DNA from: Parabacteroides goldsteinii DSM 19448 = WAL 12034
GTDB taxonomy: Bacteria; Bacteroidota; Bacteroidia; Bacteroidales; Tannerellaceae
Assembly: GCF_000969835.1 (NCBI RefSeq)
Contig: NZ_KQ033912.1
Coordinates: 2,183,920-2,247,919, forward strand
Length of the DNA stretch: 64,000 nucleotides
Direction of reading: 5' to 3'
Shown: in pieces, positions 9,501-18,721 of the stretch
Position numbering within the stretch: the stretch's first letter is position 1
Layout of the letters: every line of letters starts with the position of its first letter
The notes under the pieces: generated by a model
What the model was told of the DNA's origin: nothing
The model's input: only the letters and a program-made list of their open reading frames with translations
The model's database searches: none
Position numbers and translations under genes: made by a program

Positions 9501-9822
9501 AGATCAGCTAGGCAAGAAAAATATAACACGTTCAAATAATGCGAATCCTAACATCAATAATAATAGCTCCCGTTTCTATGAAAAAGGAGATTATCTAGCA
9601 TTGAGAGAAATCACATTAAGTTATCGTCTACCTAAAAAAATCATTGAAAAAGCGACACTTAGTGACGCTTCTGTTTACATAACAGGACAAAACTTATTCT
9701 ATATTACCGGCTATACGGGAATGTCACCCGAACCAGCAATCAAGAAAGACAACGCCGGAGTAGATGAAGGTAGATATCCTATGCCTCGAACCATATTATT
9801 AGGTATTTCTGTTTCATTCTGA
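6517..9822 (+). CDS. nanO: SusC-type TonB-dependent outer-membrane transporter for sialic acid (NanO)
   Basis: The 1101-residue protein starts with a signal peptide (LVMLLPAFAWGQ), then a carboxypeptidase-regulatory-like domain (about 24-98; TNGTVTDLDGNFFI), the LDEVVVTGYG stretch near residue 100, a plug domain (NQALVVIDGIV, STAIYGARANSGVILITT) and a long beta-barrel ending in a terminal Phe. It has no STN domain, so unlike the receptor at the left edge it is not FecR-signalling. NanO proteins of Bacteroides and Tannerella carry free sialic acid across the outer membrane together with the SusD-like NanU. The assignment rests on the SusD gene 25 bp downstream and on the nanA-nanE-nanT-sialidase genes that follow. 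Sequence alone would only say SusC family. It is more AT-rich than the catabolic genes downstream. Confidence 0.85.
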   Translation: MKKNFLILVLVMLLPAFAWGQKQITITGTVMDESNFSVPGASIVEKGTTNGTVTDLDGNFFIIVSNKNAILQFSFIGYKTLEVPLTGKTKVNVILREDTEQLDEVVVTGYGGQQKRATLTTAISKLDNRALENVAISNAGQSLQGTVSGLRVVNTSGKPGEAPNIVLRGGATITGDPANNQALVVIDGIVRSMNDVNPADIESIQVLKDAASTAIYGARANSGVILITTKRAKEGKATISYKFKGGMNFARKGYEFLGARDFLYYNRLGNKYINDAGYTRTLQQVNNTTGYGTNTGDHFSVHYLTEENKHLLNEGWEQMTDPYDGEGQLIFKDYGGQMMDIAFNDPSFTQDHYLSVTGGNDKATFLTSFGYYNEQGQVVGTSYERFTGNVNGSYKVRDNIKINAGATYSFSKKPGLWISEAQLFYRSMSLWPTLNPLDEDGNPASGLGAADGNPLYWKDKLQRINNVRRTTFNIGGNWEIIPGLALNENSSIYYIDNEQEDFDKQYQTQNSTVPNNTRNARAMYERQFQQQHSATLTYNKSFKEKHNLEAMVGGEYFDYNRFKLQAKGNKGPSDDIPTLNGASDKTEVYSYKDGYRMLSGFARLNYNYEYKYLFSVVARYDGISKLSDNRWGFFPGVSAGWNLHEESFFKDMEIAKYISTIKPRISYGVNGNVAGLGNYEVYGEYNTINDGSSIPIPYNGNVGFLNTGLINSDLRWEKSNSFEVGLDLGFINNRFNLILDYYNRTTSDLLTSLELPGYTGFSSIRTNLGSLRNTGFEAEIKLNILSNPKAFSWDFSFNTSLVHNKIIKLPYNGNENNRQGGMEVYDPKSQKVTWVGGYQEGKPLGEVYAYKQERIFRDWDDVKTNAGDRYDAVAELYGPNKWAQMSDKEKIGKKPIEPGDVMWADLDNNGVINEYDRVKVGNVLPKWTGGFSTNLSYKDISLFARFDYALGHIIYNDLAARSLGQYQGSFNIIKDVYNTWSPENVNADLPKFYYADQLGKKNITRSNNANPNINNNSSRFYEKGDYLALREITLSYRLPKKIIEKATLSDASVYITGQNLFYITGYTGMSPEPAIKKDNAGVDEGRYPMPRTILLGISVSF

Positions 9823-9847
9823 TAATCACTTCAAATTTTTAAGCAAC

Positions 9848-11383
9848 ATGAAAAAAATATTTTTATCAATAGCCATCATTTCATCACTCTTTATAGGGGG
9901 ATGTACATCATTGGACATGAAACCAATCAGTTCTATATCAGATGCAAATTTCTGGAAATCAGCTGACCAGTTCGATGCCTTCATGACCGGGTTACACACT
10001 CGCTTCAGAGAGCATGCCTATAATTTCTTCATTTTAGGAGAAGCACGAAGCGACGTTTTCGGAGACTTGCCATTTGGAGGTGAAGCATCACAGGGTGTAG
10101 AACGCCTTCCATATAATACCATAAATGAAGAAAATCCAGGTATTTCCAATTACGGAAAATTCTATGAGAATATCAATCAGTTAAACCTGATGATACTTCG
10201 TACTAATGAAACTGAAATATTAACCGAAGCACAAAAAAACTATTACATCGGACAATGTTATGGTATGCGGGCATTCTACTATTTCCATATTCTACGATCA
10301 TGGGGAGATGCTGTCATTACAACCGAACCTACATTTACGGTAGACGTTTCTAACATGACAAAAGAAGCTTCTCCGGTAACAGATGTTATGAAACAAATAA
10401 AAGCAGATATCGAAGTCTCTATAAATGCATTTGGTTCCGATTATGCCATCAAGGGACAAAAAAGTATGTGGTCGAAAGCTGCAACATTAATGCTAAAAGG
10501 AGAAGTATATCTTTGGTCCGGAAAGCAAATGGGAGGAGGAAACGGAGATGCAACCATTGCCAAAAGCGCCTTGACAGATATACAAAATAATGTATCTGTA
10601 CTGGGTCTGATGGAAAAATTCAGCGACGTTTTTGCTTATACTGAAAAAGGAAACAAAGAAATCATTTTTGCATTCCGGAATCAACTTAAAGAACACGAGT
10701 TATGGAACGGATCTTTTCAAGTGAATTTTCTTCCCTCAAGAAGCTATTTTGGCACCTATTATGATGCCGCAACCGGAGAAAAATTCGATCTGACAAAAGA
10801 AAACAGATTAGGGGGAATCCGTCTGGGCATTAAAAAAGAGAATATAAATCGATACGATGACAAAGACAGCCGTAAGCTAATGACACTGAAAGGCGTTTAC
10901 AATAAACTGGAAGATGGCTCACTGGATCTCATAGGTGTTTTTAACTATAAATATCAAGGAGTTCAGGACGTTGCAGACAATCGTTCTATGTGTGATGATT
11001 ACCCTATATACCGTTATGCAGATCTTCTGCTCATGTTGGCAGAAGCAAAAGCGATGCTGGGAGAAAATCCGGCTGAAGAAATAAATGCTATACGTCAACG
11101 AGCTTATGGAGAAAATTACAATAGCAAAACAATTGGTTTTCCCAATCAGCCAAATGATAAAGATATAAATGAAACTATTTTAGAAGAACGCTTCAAAGAA
11201 TTTTTCATGGAAGGCAAACGTTGGTATGACTTGCGTCGTTTTGGCAGTGAATATGTATTTAAATATACATTAGCAGAAAACGGTAATACTGACAAGTTAT
11301 TATGGCCGATAGATAAAACAACGTTAACCAATAACCGTGCTCTGAAACAAACTCCAGGTTACAAACCAGCAGGAGCCGAATAA
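9848..11383 (+). CDS. nanU: SusD/RagB-family surface lipoprotein, sialic acid-binding partner of NanO (NanU)
   Basis: The 511-residue protein begins with a lipoprotein signal peptide whose lipobox is IGGC with Cys19, followed by SLDMKPISSISDANFW, a typical start of mature SusD proteins. The helical TPR-like framework is recognisable in MRAFYYFHILRSWGDA and in the C-terminal YRYADLLLMLAEAKAML and EERFKEFFMEGKRWYDLRR motifs. SusD proteins cap the SusC barrel on the cell surface and bind the ligand. The known counterpart in nan loci, NanU, binds N-acetylneuraminic acid with high affinity. The function here is inferred from its place between nanO and nanA. A hairpin follows 20 bp after the stop codon. 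Confidence 0.85.
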   Translation: MKKIFLSIAIISSLFIGGCTSLDMKPISSISDANFWKSADQFDAFMTGLHTRFREHAYNFFILGEARSDVFGDLPFGGEASQGVERLPYNTINEENPGISNYGKFYENINQLNLMILRTNETEILTEAQKNYYIGQCYGMRAFYYFHILRSWGDAVITTEPTFTVDVSNMTKEASPVTDVMKQIKADIEVSINAFGSDYAIKGQKSMWSKAATLMLKGEVYLWSGKQMGGGNGDATIAKSALTDIQNNVSVLGLMEKFSDVFAYTEKGNKEIIFAFRNQLKEHELWNGSFQVNFLPSRSYFGTYYDAATGEKFDLTKENRLGGIRLGIKKENINRYDDKDSRKLMTLKGVYNKLEDGSLDLIGVFNYKYQGVQDVADNRSMCDDYPIYRYADLLLMLAEAKAMLGENPAEEINAIRQRAYGENYNSKTIGFPNQPNDKDINETILEERFKEFFMEGKRWYDLRRFGSEYVFKYTLAENGNTDKLLWPIDKTTLTNNRALKQTPGYKPAGAE

Positions 11384-11402
11384 ATTTTCATACATTTTGA
11401 AT

Positions 11403-11447
11403 TCCAAAGAAGGCTTATCTTGCACAAAGATACATCCCTTCTTTGGA
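11403..11447 (+). terminator. Hairpin after nanU, probable terminator or attenuator
   Basis: TCCAAAGAAGG (11403-11413) pairs perfectly with CCTTCTTTGGA (11437-11447), followed by a T-rich run. It separates nanO-nanU from nanA and may set a lower level for the downstream genes. The rest of the 246-bp gap is AT-rich and carries one promoter-like motif. Confidence 0.6.
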
Positions 11448-11573
11448 TTTCAATCTTTTCTGATTATTCTTATTCTTCCAAAGTATCACACATATAATAA
11501 ATCCATAAAAACAACCCACACATATTATAGGGATATTTTCTCAACCAGCCCCATATTATTAAATTATTTTATT

Positions 11574-11581
11574 TATATTTG
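11574..11581 (+). promoter_or_regulatory. -7 element upstream of nanA
   Basis: TATATTTG matches TAnnTTTG, 48 bases before the nanA ATG and after the nanU hairpin. No clear -33 TTTG is seen, so this is a weak call. It suggests that nanA and the following genes can be transcribed separately from nanO-nanU. Confidence 0.4.
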
Positions 11582-11629
11582 CCTCATATTTAAAACAACA
11601 CACATAACAACTATTAAATACTGCGTACC

Positions 11630-12547
11630 ATGGAAAAGATTAAAGGTCTGATTGATGCCCCTTTTACTCCGTTTTATGAAAATGGAGAAGTGAATTACGA
11701 ACCTATTGAAGCCTATGCCAAACTTTTAGCCAACAACGGTTTGAAAGGTGTTTTCATCAACGGCTCATCGGGCGAAGGCTATATGCTGACGGAAGAAGAG
11801 CGTATCAAACTGGCCGAAAGATGGATGGAAGTTGTGCCGGAAGGATTCAAAGTAATCGTACATGTAGGTAGTACTTGTGTAAAGACCAGCCGTAACCTGG
11901 CTGCCCACGCACAAAAAATCGGAGCATGGGGAATAGGTGCCATGGCTTCTCCGTTCCCTAAAGTAAACCGCGTGGAAGAACTGGTGAAATATTGCGAAGA
12001 AATTGCTTGCGGGGCACCGGAGCTGCCTTTCTATTATTATCATATCCCGGCATTCAACGGCGCATTCCTTTCAATGGTAGATTTCTTAAAAGCTGTAGAC
12101 GGACGCATCCCTAATTTCGCAGGAATCAAATATACCTATGAAAGCCTTTACGAATATAACCAGTGCAGGTTATATAAAGACGGCAAATTCGACATGCTTC
12201 ACGGACAGGATGAGACTATTCTGCCCTGCCTGGCTATGGGTGGCGCACAAGGCGGCATCGGCGGAACAACCAACTATAATGGCAAGGAACTGGTCGGTAT
12301 CATCACGGCCTGGGAAGCCGGAGACCTGGAAACAGCCCGCGAAAAACAAAACTTCTCACAGGATGTGATTAACGTAATCTGTCATTACCGCGGAAACATC
12401 GTAGGAGGCAAGCGTATCATGAAACTGATTGGTCTGAACCTGGGTAAAAACCGTACGCCGTTCCAGAATATGACCGATGCCGAAGAAGCGGCTATGAAAG
12501 CTGAACTCGAAGCTATCAATTTCTTTGAAAGATGTAACAAATTCTAA
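11630..12547 (+). CDS. nanA: N-acetylneuraminate lyase
   Basis: This 305-residue enzyme of the DHDPS/NAL class I aldolase family splits N-acetylneuraminate into ManNAc and pyruvate in the cytoplasm. Visible motifs are the pyruvate-carboxylate loop GSSGEGYMLTEEER (near 45-58), the YYYHIP tyrosine motif (near 134-139) and FAGIKYTY with the Schiff-base lysine near residue 167. Length is normal for the family. The ATG is followed by MEKIKGLIDAPFTPF, the usual start of the barrel. It is the first gene of a tightly packed group: the epimerase gene begins 5 bases after its stop codon. Confidence 0.95.
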   Translation: MEKIKGLIDAPFTPFYENGEVNYEPIEAYAKLLANNGLKGVFINGSSGEGYMLTEEERIKLAERWMEVVPEGFKVIVHVGSTCVKTSRNLAAHAQKIGAWGIGAMASPFPKVNRVEELVKYCEEIACGAPELPFYYYHIPAFNGAFLSMVDFLKAVDGRIPNFAGIKYTYESLYEYNQCRLYKDGKFDMLHGQDETILPCLAMGGAQGGIGGTTNYNGKELVGIITAWEAGDLETAREKQNFSQDVINVICHYRGNIVGGKRIMKLIGLNLGKNRTPFQNMTDAEEAAMKAELEAINFFERCNKF

Positions 12548-12552
12548 CGACT

Positions 12553-13755
12553 ATGGAAGCAAAGACAAACATATCCCAACCGGCAGAATATCTGGGTTAC
12601 TGGGAAGAAACATACAAAAACGACCTCGTGAACGATGTCATGCCTTTCTGGCTGAAATACGGCATCGACAAAGAGAACGGCGGTTATTTCACCTGCCTTA
12701 ACCGGGACGGTTCCCTGATGGATTCGAACAAATCGGTATGGTTTCAGGGACGTTTCGCTTTCATCCTGGCCTATGCTTACAACCATATAGAGAAACGTCA
12801 GGAATGGTTGCAGGCTTGTAAGAATGGCATTGATTTCATCGAGAAATATTGCTTCGACACAGATGGCCGCATGTTTTATGAGGTGACGGCAACCGGCGTT
12901 CCGGTCCGCAAAAGAAGATATGTCTTTTCCGAAACTTTTGCCGCTATCGCCATGGCGCAATATTCCATCGCATCGGGAGACAAAAGCTATGCGGAGAAAG
13001 CAGTCAGCCTCTTCAAACAAGTCCTTCATTATAAAAATACACCGGGATTGCTTGAACCTAAATTCCGCGAAGGCTTCGTCGCCAAAGGGCATTCCTTATG
13101 CATGATACTGATTGATACAGCCGCCCGCATCCGCGAAGCTATCGACGATGAAATACTGACAAAACAGATAGACGAGTCCATCAACGAACTCCGCCGCGAC
13201 TTCATGAAGCCGGAATTCAAAACAATCCTCGAAACAGTCGGACCGAATGGCGAATTCATCGACTCCATCCCCGGACGAACCATCAATCCGGGCCATTCCA
13301 TCGAGACAGCCTGGTTCATCCTGGAAGAAGCCAAGTACCGCAACTGGGACCCGGAATTGAAAGAAATGGGACTGACTATCCTCAACTGGGCCTGGGAATG
13401 GGGCTGGGACAAAACATACGGTGGAATCACTTATTTCAGAGACTGCAAGAACCTTCCCCAGCAGGAATACTGGCACGATATGAAATTCTGGTGGCCGCAA
13501 TGTGAAGCCATCATCGCCACACTTTATGCCTATGAAGTTACCGGTGACAGGAAATACCTTGAAATGCACCGGATGATTAATGAATACACATACGCCCGTT
13601 TCCCGGACAGGGAATATGGGGAATGGTACGGCTATTTCCATTATGACGGAACATTGTCACAGCCGGCCAAAGGTAATATGTATAAAGGCCCGTTCCACAT
13701 CCCTCGGATGCTTCTGAAATGTAACCTGCTTTGTAAAGAAATGCTTTCAAAATAA
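12553..13755 (+). CDS. nanE: N-acylglucosamine 2-epimerase (AGE family), ManNAc to GlcNAc
   Basis: The 400-residue protein is an (alpha/alpha)6-barrel AGE/RnBP-family epimerase, recognisable by GRFAFILAYAYN, RKRRYVFSETFAAIAMAQY, NPGHSIETAWFILEEA and YWHDMKFWWPQCEA. The two conserved histidines expected in the active site sit in PGHSIE and near the C-terminus in GPFHIPRM. In Bacteroides fragilis and Tannerella, this non-phosphorylating epimerase converts ManNAc from NanA directly to GlcNAc, which a ROK-type hexokinase then phosphorylates. That differs from the E. coli route, which goes through ManNAc-6-P. No such hexokinase gene is in this window. It is packed between nanA and nanT with 5-base gaps, so the three are very likely one transcript. 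Confidence 0.92.
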   Translation: MEAKTNISQPAEYLGYWEETYKNDLVNDVMPFWLKYGIDKENGGYFTCLNRDGSLMDSNKSVWFQGRFAFILAYAYNHIEKRQEWLQACKNGIDFIEKYCFDTDGRMFYEVTATGVPVRKRRYVFSETFAAIAMAQYSIASGDKSYAEKAVSLFKQVLHYKNTPGLLEPKFREGFVAKGHSLCMILIDTAARIREAIDDEILTKQIDESINELRRDFMKPEFKTILETVGPNGEFIDSIPGRTINPGHSIETAWFILEEAKYRNWDPELKEMGLTILNWAWEWGWDKTYGGITYFRDCKNLPQQEYWHDMKFWWPQCEAIIATLYAYEVTGDRKYLEMHRMINEYTYARFPDREYGEWYGYFHYDGTLSQPAKGNMYKGPFHIPRMLLKCNLLCKEMLSK

Positions 13756-13760
13756 ACGAT

Positions 13761-15005
13761 ATGAGCAATAAGAAAATCTATCCCTGGGTAGTTGTCGGCC
13801 TGTTGTGGGGCGTAGCCTTACTGAACTATATGGACCGGCAAATGCTCTCCACCATGAAAGACGCGATGATGATAGACATCACCGAACTGGAATCGGCAGC
13901 CAACTTCGGCCGCCTGATGGCCGTGTTCCTGTGGATATACGGATTCATGAGCCCTGTAGCGGGAATGATAGCCGACAGGGTAAACCGCAAATGGTTGATC
14001 GTCGGCAGCCTGTTCGTCTGGTCGTTCGTCACGCTGATGATGGGTTATTGCACCACTTTCAACCAGATTTATTTCCTGCGCGCCCTCATGGGAGTAAGCG
14101 AAGCCTTGTATATCCCGGCAGGATTGTCGCTGATAACCGATTACCACCAAGGGAAAACCCGTTCGCTGGCAGTAGGCATCCACATGACCGGCCTTTACAC
14201 CGGACAGGCTTTAGGCGGTTTCGGTGCGACAGTGGCAAGCGCCTTTACCTGGGAAACGACTTTCCACTGGTTCGGGATTGTCGGTATTGCATACAGCGTG
14301 ATTCTTATTCTGTTCCTGAAAGATAAAAAAGACCATATCGTTCATAAAATCAAAGAGGCGGGCGCTGCCGTCGAGAATCCGGTGAAAGGGGCTCTCAAAG
14401 GGATGGGTATGTTGTTTACGAATATCTCTTTCTGGATTATCCTGCTTTATTTTGCAACCCCGAGTCTACCGGGCTGGGCTACCAAGAACTGGTTGCCGAC
14501 ATTATTCTCCGAGAATCTGTCAATCGACATGTCGGAAGCAGGCCCGTTATCAACGATTACAATCGCTTTATCTTCGTTTATCGGAGTCATTGCAGGCGGT
14601 ATCTTATCCGACAAATGGATACAGACCAACGTACGAGGCCGTGTTTATACCGGAGCTATCGGACTGGCATTGACCATTCCATCGCTCTTATTGCTCGGTT
14701 TCGGACATAACTTCCTGATGATTGTCGGCGGAGGCTTGTGTTTCGGTATCGGTTTCGGTATCTTTGATGCCAATAATATGCCGATACTCTGCCAGTTCAT
14801 CTCACCACGTTACCGGGCTACGGCTTACGGTATCATGAATATGACCGGTGTATTTGCCGGAGCAGCCATTACAGACCTGCTGGGCAGGTCGACAGATGCC
14901 GGCAACCTGGGGCACGACTTCGCCATGCTGGCAGGACTCGTCGCAATCGCTTTACTCATTCAGATTTGCTTCCTTCGACCGAAAGTGGCAAACATGACGG
15001 ATTAG
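13761..15005 (+). CDS. nanT: MFS sialic acid transporter
   Basis: The 414-residue protein has the 12 hydrophobic helices of the major facilitator superfamily. The start WVVVGLLWGVALLNYMDRQ and the loop MIADRVNRKWLIVGSLFVW (motif A-like) are typical of the anion:cation symporter and sugar-acid branch. A second related loop, GGILSDKWIQTNVRGR, lies after helix 8. It should import free sialic acid across the inner membrane after NanO/NanU deliver it to the periplasm. Substrate is inferred from its place next to nanA and nanE, as in the known Bacteroides and Tannerella nan operons. There is no sign of truncation. Confidence 0.88.
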   Translation: MSNKKIYPWVVVGLLWGVALLNYMDRQMLSTMKDAMMIDITELESAANFGRLMAVFLWIYGFMSPVAGMIADRVNRKWLIVGSLFVWSFVTLMMGYCTTFNQIYFLRALMGVSEALYIPAGLSLITDYHQGKTRSLAVGIHMTGLYTGQALGGFGATVASAFTWETTFHWFGIVGIAYSVILILFLKDKKDHIVHKIKEAGAAVENPVKGALKGMGMLFTNISFWIILLYFATPSLPGWATKNWLPTLFSENLSIDMSEAGPLSTITIALSSFIGVIAGGILSDKWIQTNVRGRVYTGAIGLALTIPSLLLLGFGHNFLMIVGGGLCFGIGFGIFDANNMPILCQFISPRYRATAYGIMNMTGVFAGAAITDLLGRSTDAGNLGHDFAMLAGLVAIALLIQICFLRPKVANMTD

Positions 15006-15068
15006 TTGAAAATAATATGATTATATTTGACTCAGTATTTAACAAACAACACATATAGAACAATCACC

Positions 15069-16691
15069 ATGAAAAAAAGCATCTTTTATCTCTGTCTTCT
15101 ATTCATCGCACAAACCGCCTTTGCAGCAGACAGCTTGTACGTAAGGGAACAGCAGATTCCTATTCTGATAGACCGTACGGACAATGTACTGTTGGAAATG
15201 CGTATTCCCGCTCAGAAGGGAGATGTATTAAATAACTTCACACTCCAATTCGGAGAAGAGACGAACCTGTCTGACATAAAAGCCGTACGGTTATTCTATA
15301 GCGGCACGGAAGCACCGTCCAGGGAGGGCACGCACTTCAACCCGGTGACATACGTTACCAGTTACACACCGGGCAAGACACGGGTTGCGAACCCTTCTTA
15401 TTCTGTCAAACAAGATGAAGTTACCGCTCCGGCAAAAACAATCAGGTTGTCGTCCAAACAACCAATGATTAAAGGTCCCAACTACTTCTGGGTAAGCATC
15501 GAAATGAAACCGGAGACCTCTTTATTGTCGAGAGTATCCTTCACGATGCCGGAGGCCACCATCAATAACAAACCCGCAGCCATCGAATGGAAAGGAAAAG
15601 CAGAAACACCCCGCCGCGTAGGTGTCGGTGTACGCCAGGCAGGCGATGACGGCTCGGCAGCCTTCCGTATCCCGGGACTGGTTACGACCAACAACGGCAC
15701 GCTTCTCGGCGTTTACGATATCCGCTACAACAGCAGTGTCGACTTGCAGGAAATGGTCGACATAGGCGTGAGCCGCAGTACGGATAAAGGACAAACCTGG
15801 GAGCCGATGCAGGTAGCCATGACCTTCGGTGAGACCGGTGGCCTGCCTCATGCACAAAATGGTGTAGGCGACCCGTCCATCCTGGTAGACGAAAAGACAA
15901 ACACCATCTGGATTGTTGCCGCCTGGACTCACGGAATGGGTAACGGACGCGCCTGGTGGAACTCCATGCCGGGTATGACTCCCGATGAAACGGCCCAATT
16001 GATGCTTGTCAAGAGCGAAGACGACGGAAAGACCTGGAGCGAACCTATCAACATCACTTCGCAGGTGAAAGACCCTTCCTGGTACTTCCTGTTGCAGGGT
16101 CCGGGACGCGGTATCACCATGCAGGACGGCACGCTGGTTTTCCCCATCCAGTTCATCGATGCGACACGTGTACCGAATGCAGGCGTGATGTACAGCAAAG
16201 ACCGTGGCAAAACCTGGCATCTGCATAACCTGGCACGCACCAATACCACCGAAGCACAAGTAGCAGAAGTTGAACCCGGCGTACTCATGCTCAACATGCG
16301 CGATAACCGTGGCGGTAGCCGTGCCGTAGCCGTTACCAAAGACCTGGGCAAGACCTGGACCGAACATCCCTCAAGCCGCAGTGCCTTGCAGGAACCGGTT
16401 TGTATGGCAAGCCTCATCAAAGTGGATGCGAAAGACAACATCACCGGAAAGAAACTGTTATTGTTCTCCAATCCGAACACCACGAAAGGACGCAACCATA
16501 TCACGATTAAAGCCAGTCTCGACGGTGGCCTGACCTGGCCGGCAGAACATCAGGTATTACTGGACGAAAACGAAGGATGGGGATATTCCTGCCTGTCCAT
16601 GATCGACAAGGAAACAGTCGGTATCTTCTACGAATCAAGTGTGGCACACATGACCTTCCAGGCTGTCAAACTAACAGACCTGATTAAATAA
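15069..16691 (+). CDS. nanH: Exo-alpha-sialidase (neuraminidase), GH33
   Basis: The 540-residue secreted enzyme cleaves terminal sialic acids from glycoconjugates. After a signal peptide (LCLLFIAQTAFA) there is an N-terminal beta-sandwich domain of the BNR-associated type (about 22-180) and then a six-bladed propeller. The RIP motif is AFRIPGL, and five Asp boxes are visible: STDKGQTW, SEDDGKTW, SKDRGKTW, TKDLGKTW and SLDGGLTW. The other catalytic features are the arginines in NMRDNRG and KGRNH, the glutamate region AEVEPG and the tyrosine in WGYSCL. An upstream in-frame ATG at 15027 would add 14 residues before the signal peptide, so I chose 15069. The gap from nanT is 63 bp, and the hexosaminidase gene follows after 5 bases. 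Confidence 0.95.
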   Translation: MKKSIFYLCLLFIAQTAFAADSLYVREQQIPILIDRTDNVLLEMRIPAQKGDVLNNFTLQFGEETNLSDIKAVRLFYSGTEAPSREGTHFNPVTYVTSYTPGKTRVANPSYSVKQDEVTAPAKTIRLSSKQPMIKGPNYFWVSIEMKPETSLLSRVSFTMPEATINNKPAAIEWKGKAETPRRVGVGVRQAGDDGSAAFRIPGLVTTNNGTLLGVYDIRYNSSVDLQEMVDIGVSRSTDKGQTWEPMQVAMTFGETGGLPHAQNGVGDPSILVDEKTNTIWIVAAWTHGMGNGRAWWNSMPGMTPDETAQLMLVKSEDDGKTWSEPINITSQVKDPSWYFLLQGPGRGITMQDGTLVFPIQFIDATRVPNAGVMYSKDRGKTWHLHNLARTNTTEAQVAEVEPGVLMLNMRDNRGGSRAVAVTKDLGKTWTEHPSSRSALQEPVCMASLIKVDAKDNITGKKLLLFSNPNTTKGRNHITIKASLDGGLTWPAEHQVLLDENEGWGYSCLSMIDKETVGIFYESSVAHMTFQAVKLTDLIK

Positions 16692-16696
16692 ATACG

Positions 16697-18706
16697 ATGA
16701 AACAAAAGCTGTTCATAACATTCATATTATGTGTATGGATACCGGTGGCCTATGCTACCGGTATCCCGAACTTACTTCCCTGGCCGCAACAGGTAGACTG
16801 GAACAAGCAAACGTTTTCCGGAAAAGAAATCGCCCTCCAGACAGAAGGAAATACGGAGCAGATGGTTACGGCCTGGTTGCAGGAGAATAACATCGGCATC
16901 AACCCCGCCAGCAAACACAAATTACAAATAAAACTTGTAAAAGAACTGCCGGAGGCAAAGCTGAACGCAAACGAAGCCTATAAACTACAAGTATCCTCCC
17001 AGGGTATCACCATCGAAGCCACCACGGAACAGGGAATATACTGGGCTATTCAAACCCTTCGCCAACTAACGGAAAAGAAAGGGGACAGAGCCTATATCAC
17101 GGGATGCCGGATTACAGACTGGCCTGCCTTCCGTATCCGCGGATTCATGCAGGACGTAGGCCGCAGTTATATCTCCCTGGAAGAACTGAAACGGGAAATA
17201 GCCATTTTATCCCGTTACAAAATCAATGTTTTCCACTGGCATCTCACCGAGAACCAGTCCTGGCGACTGGAAAGCAAAGTCTTTCCGATGATAAACGACA
17301 GCATCAATACAACCCGCATGCCGGGCAAATATTATACACTGGAAGAGGCCAAAGAACTCGTTGCTTTCTGCAAACAACACCAGGTGATGCTGATACCCGA
17401 ACTCGACATGCCCGGGCACAGTGCCGCTTTCGAACGGACCTTCCGCCACGACATGCAAAGTCCGGAAGGAATGAAAATACTGAAACTGCTCATAGAAGAA
17501 GTCTGCGAAACATTCGATATGCCTTATCTGCATATCGGGACCGACGAAGTGGAGTTCACCAATCCCCGGTTTGTGCCGGAGATGGTCGCATTCGTCCGGT
17601 CGAAAGGCAAAAAAGCAATCTCCTGGAACCCGGGATGGCATTACCAACCGGGGGAAATAGATATGACACACCTGTGGAGTTACCGGGGAAAAGCCCAGCC
17701 GGGAATACCGGCCATCGACTCCCGTTTCCATTATCTGAACCATTTCGATACCTTTGCCGACATCCGTGCTTTATACAACAGTACCGTCTACCGGCACACC
17801 GAAGGCAGCGATGATATGGCAGGCGTCATCCTGGCCGTCTGGAACGACCGCCTGGTACAGCCGGAAGAAAACATGATACGGGAAAACCACCTGTATCCTA
17901 ACATGCTTGCCATAGCCGACCGTGCCTGGCGGGGAGGAGGCTACGAATACTTCGATAAAGAAGGGACCAACCTGCCTTCCGAAGACAGCCGCGCATACAC
18001 TTCCTTTGCCGAATTCGAACAACGAATGCTCTGGCATAAAGAGCATCATTTCAAAGGATATCCGTTTTCATACGTAAAACAGACAAACGTGAAATGGCGC
18101 ATCACCGACGCATTCTCCAATAACGGCGACCTGAATAGCGTGTTCCCGCCTGAAACGGCCTTGCAAAACAGCTATACCTACGACGGGAAAACCTACGAAA
18201 CAAACGAAACCATCGGTGCCGGAATCTATCTGCGCCACGTATGGGGCACACTCGTTCCCGGCTTTTACAAAGACCCGAAAGAAAACCATACCGCTTATGC
18301 CTGGACCTGGGTATATTCGCCCAAAGACCAGGAAGCTGGTGCCTGGATAGAATTCCAGAACTACGGCCGTTCGGAAATGGACCTGGCGCCACCGCAAGGC
18401 AAGTGGGACTACAAAGGTAGCCGCATATGGCTGAACGACCGGGAACTGCTTCCGCCGGAATGGACTGCAACCCATACCGTAAAATCGAATGAAATCGCGC
18501 TGGGGAATGAGAACTGTGTTGCCAGGGAACCACTCAGGGTACACCTGCAAAAGGGATGGAACAAGGTTTTCCTGAAACTTCCCGTCGGAAAGTTCACGCT
18601 TCCCGAAGTCAGGCTAAACAAATGGATGTTCACATTCGTCTTTGTCACCCCGGACGGTGAAAAGGCGGTAGACGGCCTGGTCTATTCACCGGATAAAAAG
18701 AAATAA
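16697..18706 (+). CDS. Beta-N-acetylhexosaminidase, GH20
   Basis: The 669-residue protein starts with a signal peptide ending near PVAYATG, followed by a GH20b accessory domain (about 25-140) and the GH20 barrel from RIRGFMQDVGRSYISLEEL onward. HWHLTENQSWRLES is a conserved barrel strand, and HIGTDEVEF carries the catalytic Asp-Glu pair at residues 283-284. GH20 enzymes remove terminal beta-GlcNAc or GalNAc by substrate-assisted catalysis. The C-terminal 250 residues form an extra beta domain seen in many Bacteroidetes relatives. In this operon it would trim the amino sugars exposed once sialidase has acted, as on mucin glycans. The next gene starts 15 bases after its stop. Confidence 0.92.
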   Translation: MKQKLFITFILCVWIPVAYATGIPNLLPWPQQVDWNKQTFSGKEIALQTEGNTEQMVTAWLQENNIGINPASKHKLQIKLVKELPEAKLNANEAYKLQVSSQGITIEATTEQGIYWAIQTLRQLTEKKGDRAYITGCRITDWPAFRIRGFMQDVGRSYISLEELKREIAILSRYKINVFHWHLTENQSWRLESKVFPMINDSINTTRMPGKYYTLEEAKELVAFCKQHQVMLIPELDMPGHSAAFERTFRHDMQSPEGMKILKLLIEEVCETFDMPYLHIGTDEVEFTNPRFVPEMVAFVRSKGKKAISWNPGWHYQPGEIDMTHLWSYRGKAQPGIPAIDSRFHYLNHFDTFADIRALYNSTVYRHTEGSDDMAGVILAVWNDRLVQPEENMIRENHLYPNMLAIADRAWRGGGYEYFDKEGTNLPSEDSRAYTSFAEFEQRMLWHKEHHFKGYPFSYVKQTNVKWRITDAFSNNGDLNSVFPPETALQNSYTYDGKTYETNETIGAGIYLRHVWGTLVPGFYKDPKENHTAYAWTWVYSPKDQEAGAWIEFQNYGRSEMDLAPPQGKWDYKGSRIWLNDRELLPPEWTATHTVKSNEIALGNENCVAREPLRVHLQKGWNKVFLKLPVGKFTLPEVRLNKWMFTFVFVTPDGEKAVDGLVYSPDKKK

Positions 18707-18721
18707 ACAGACTATCATACA

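Noticed and set aside
11397..11651. 84-codon frame between nanU and nanA
   Set aside because: It spans the nanU hairpin and the nanA promoter motif and runs over the nanA start in another frame; composition is not protein-like.
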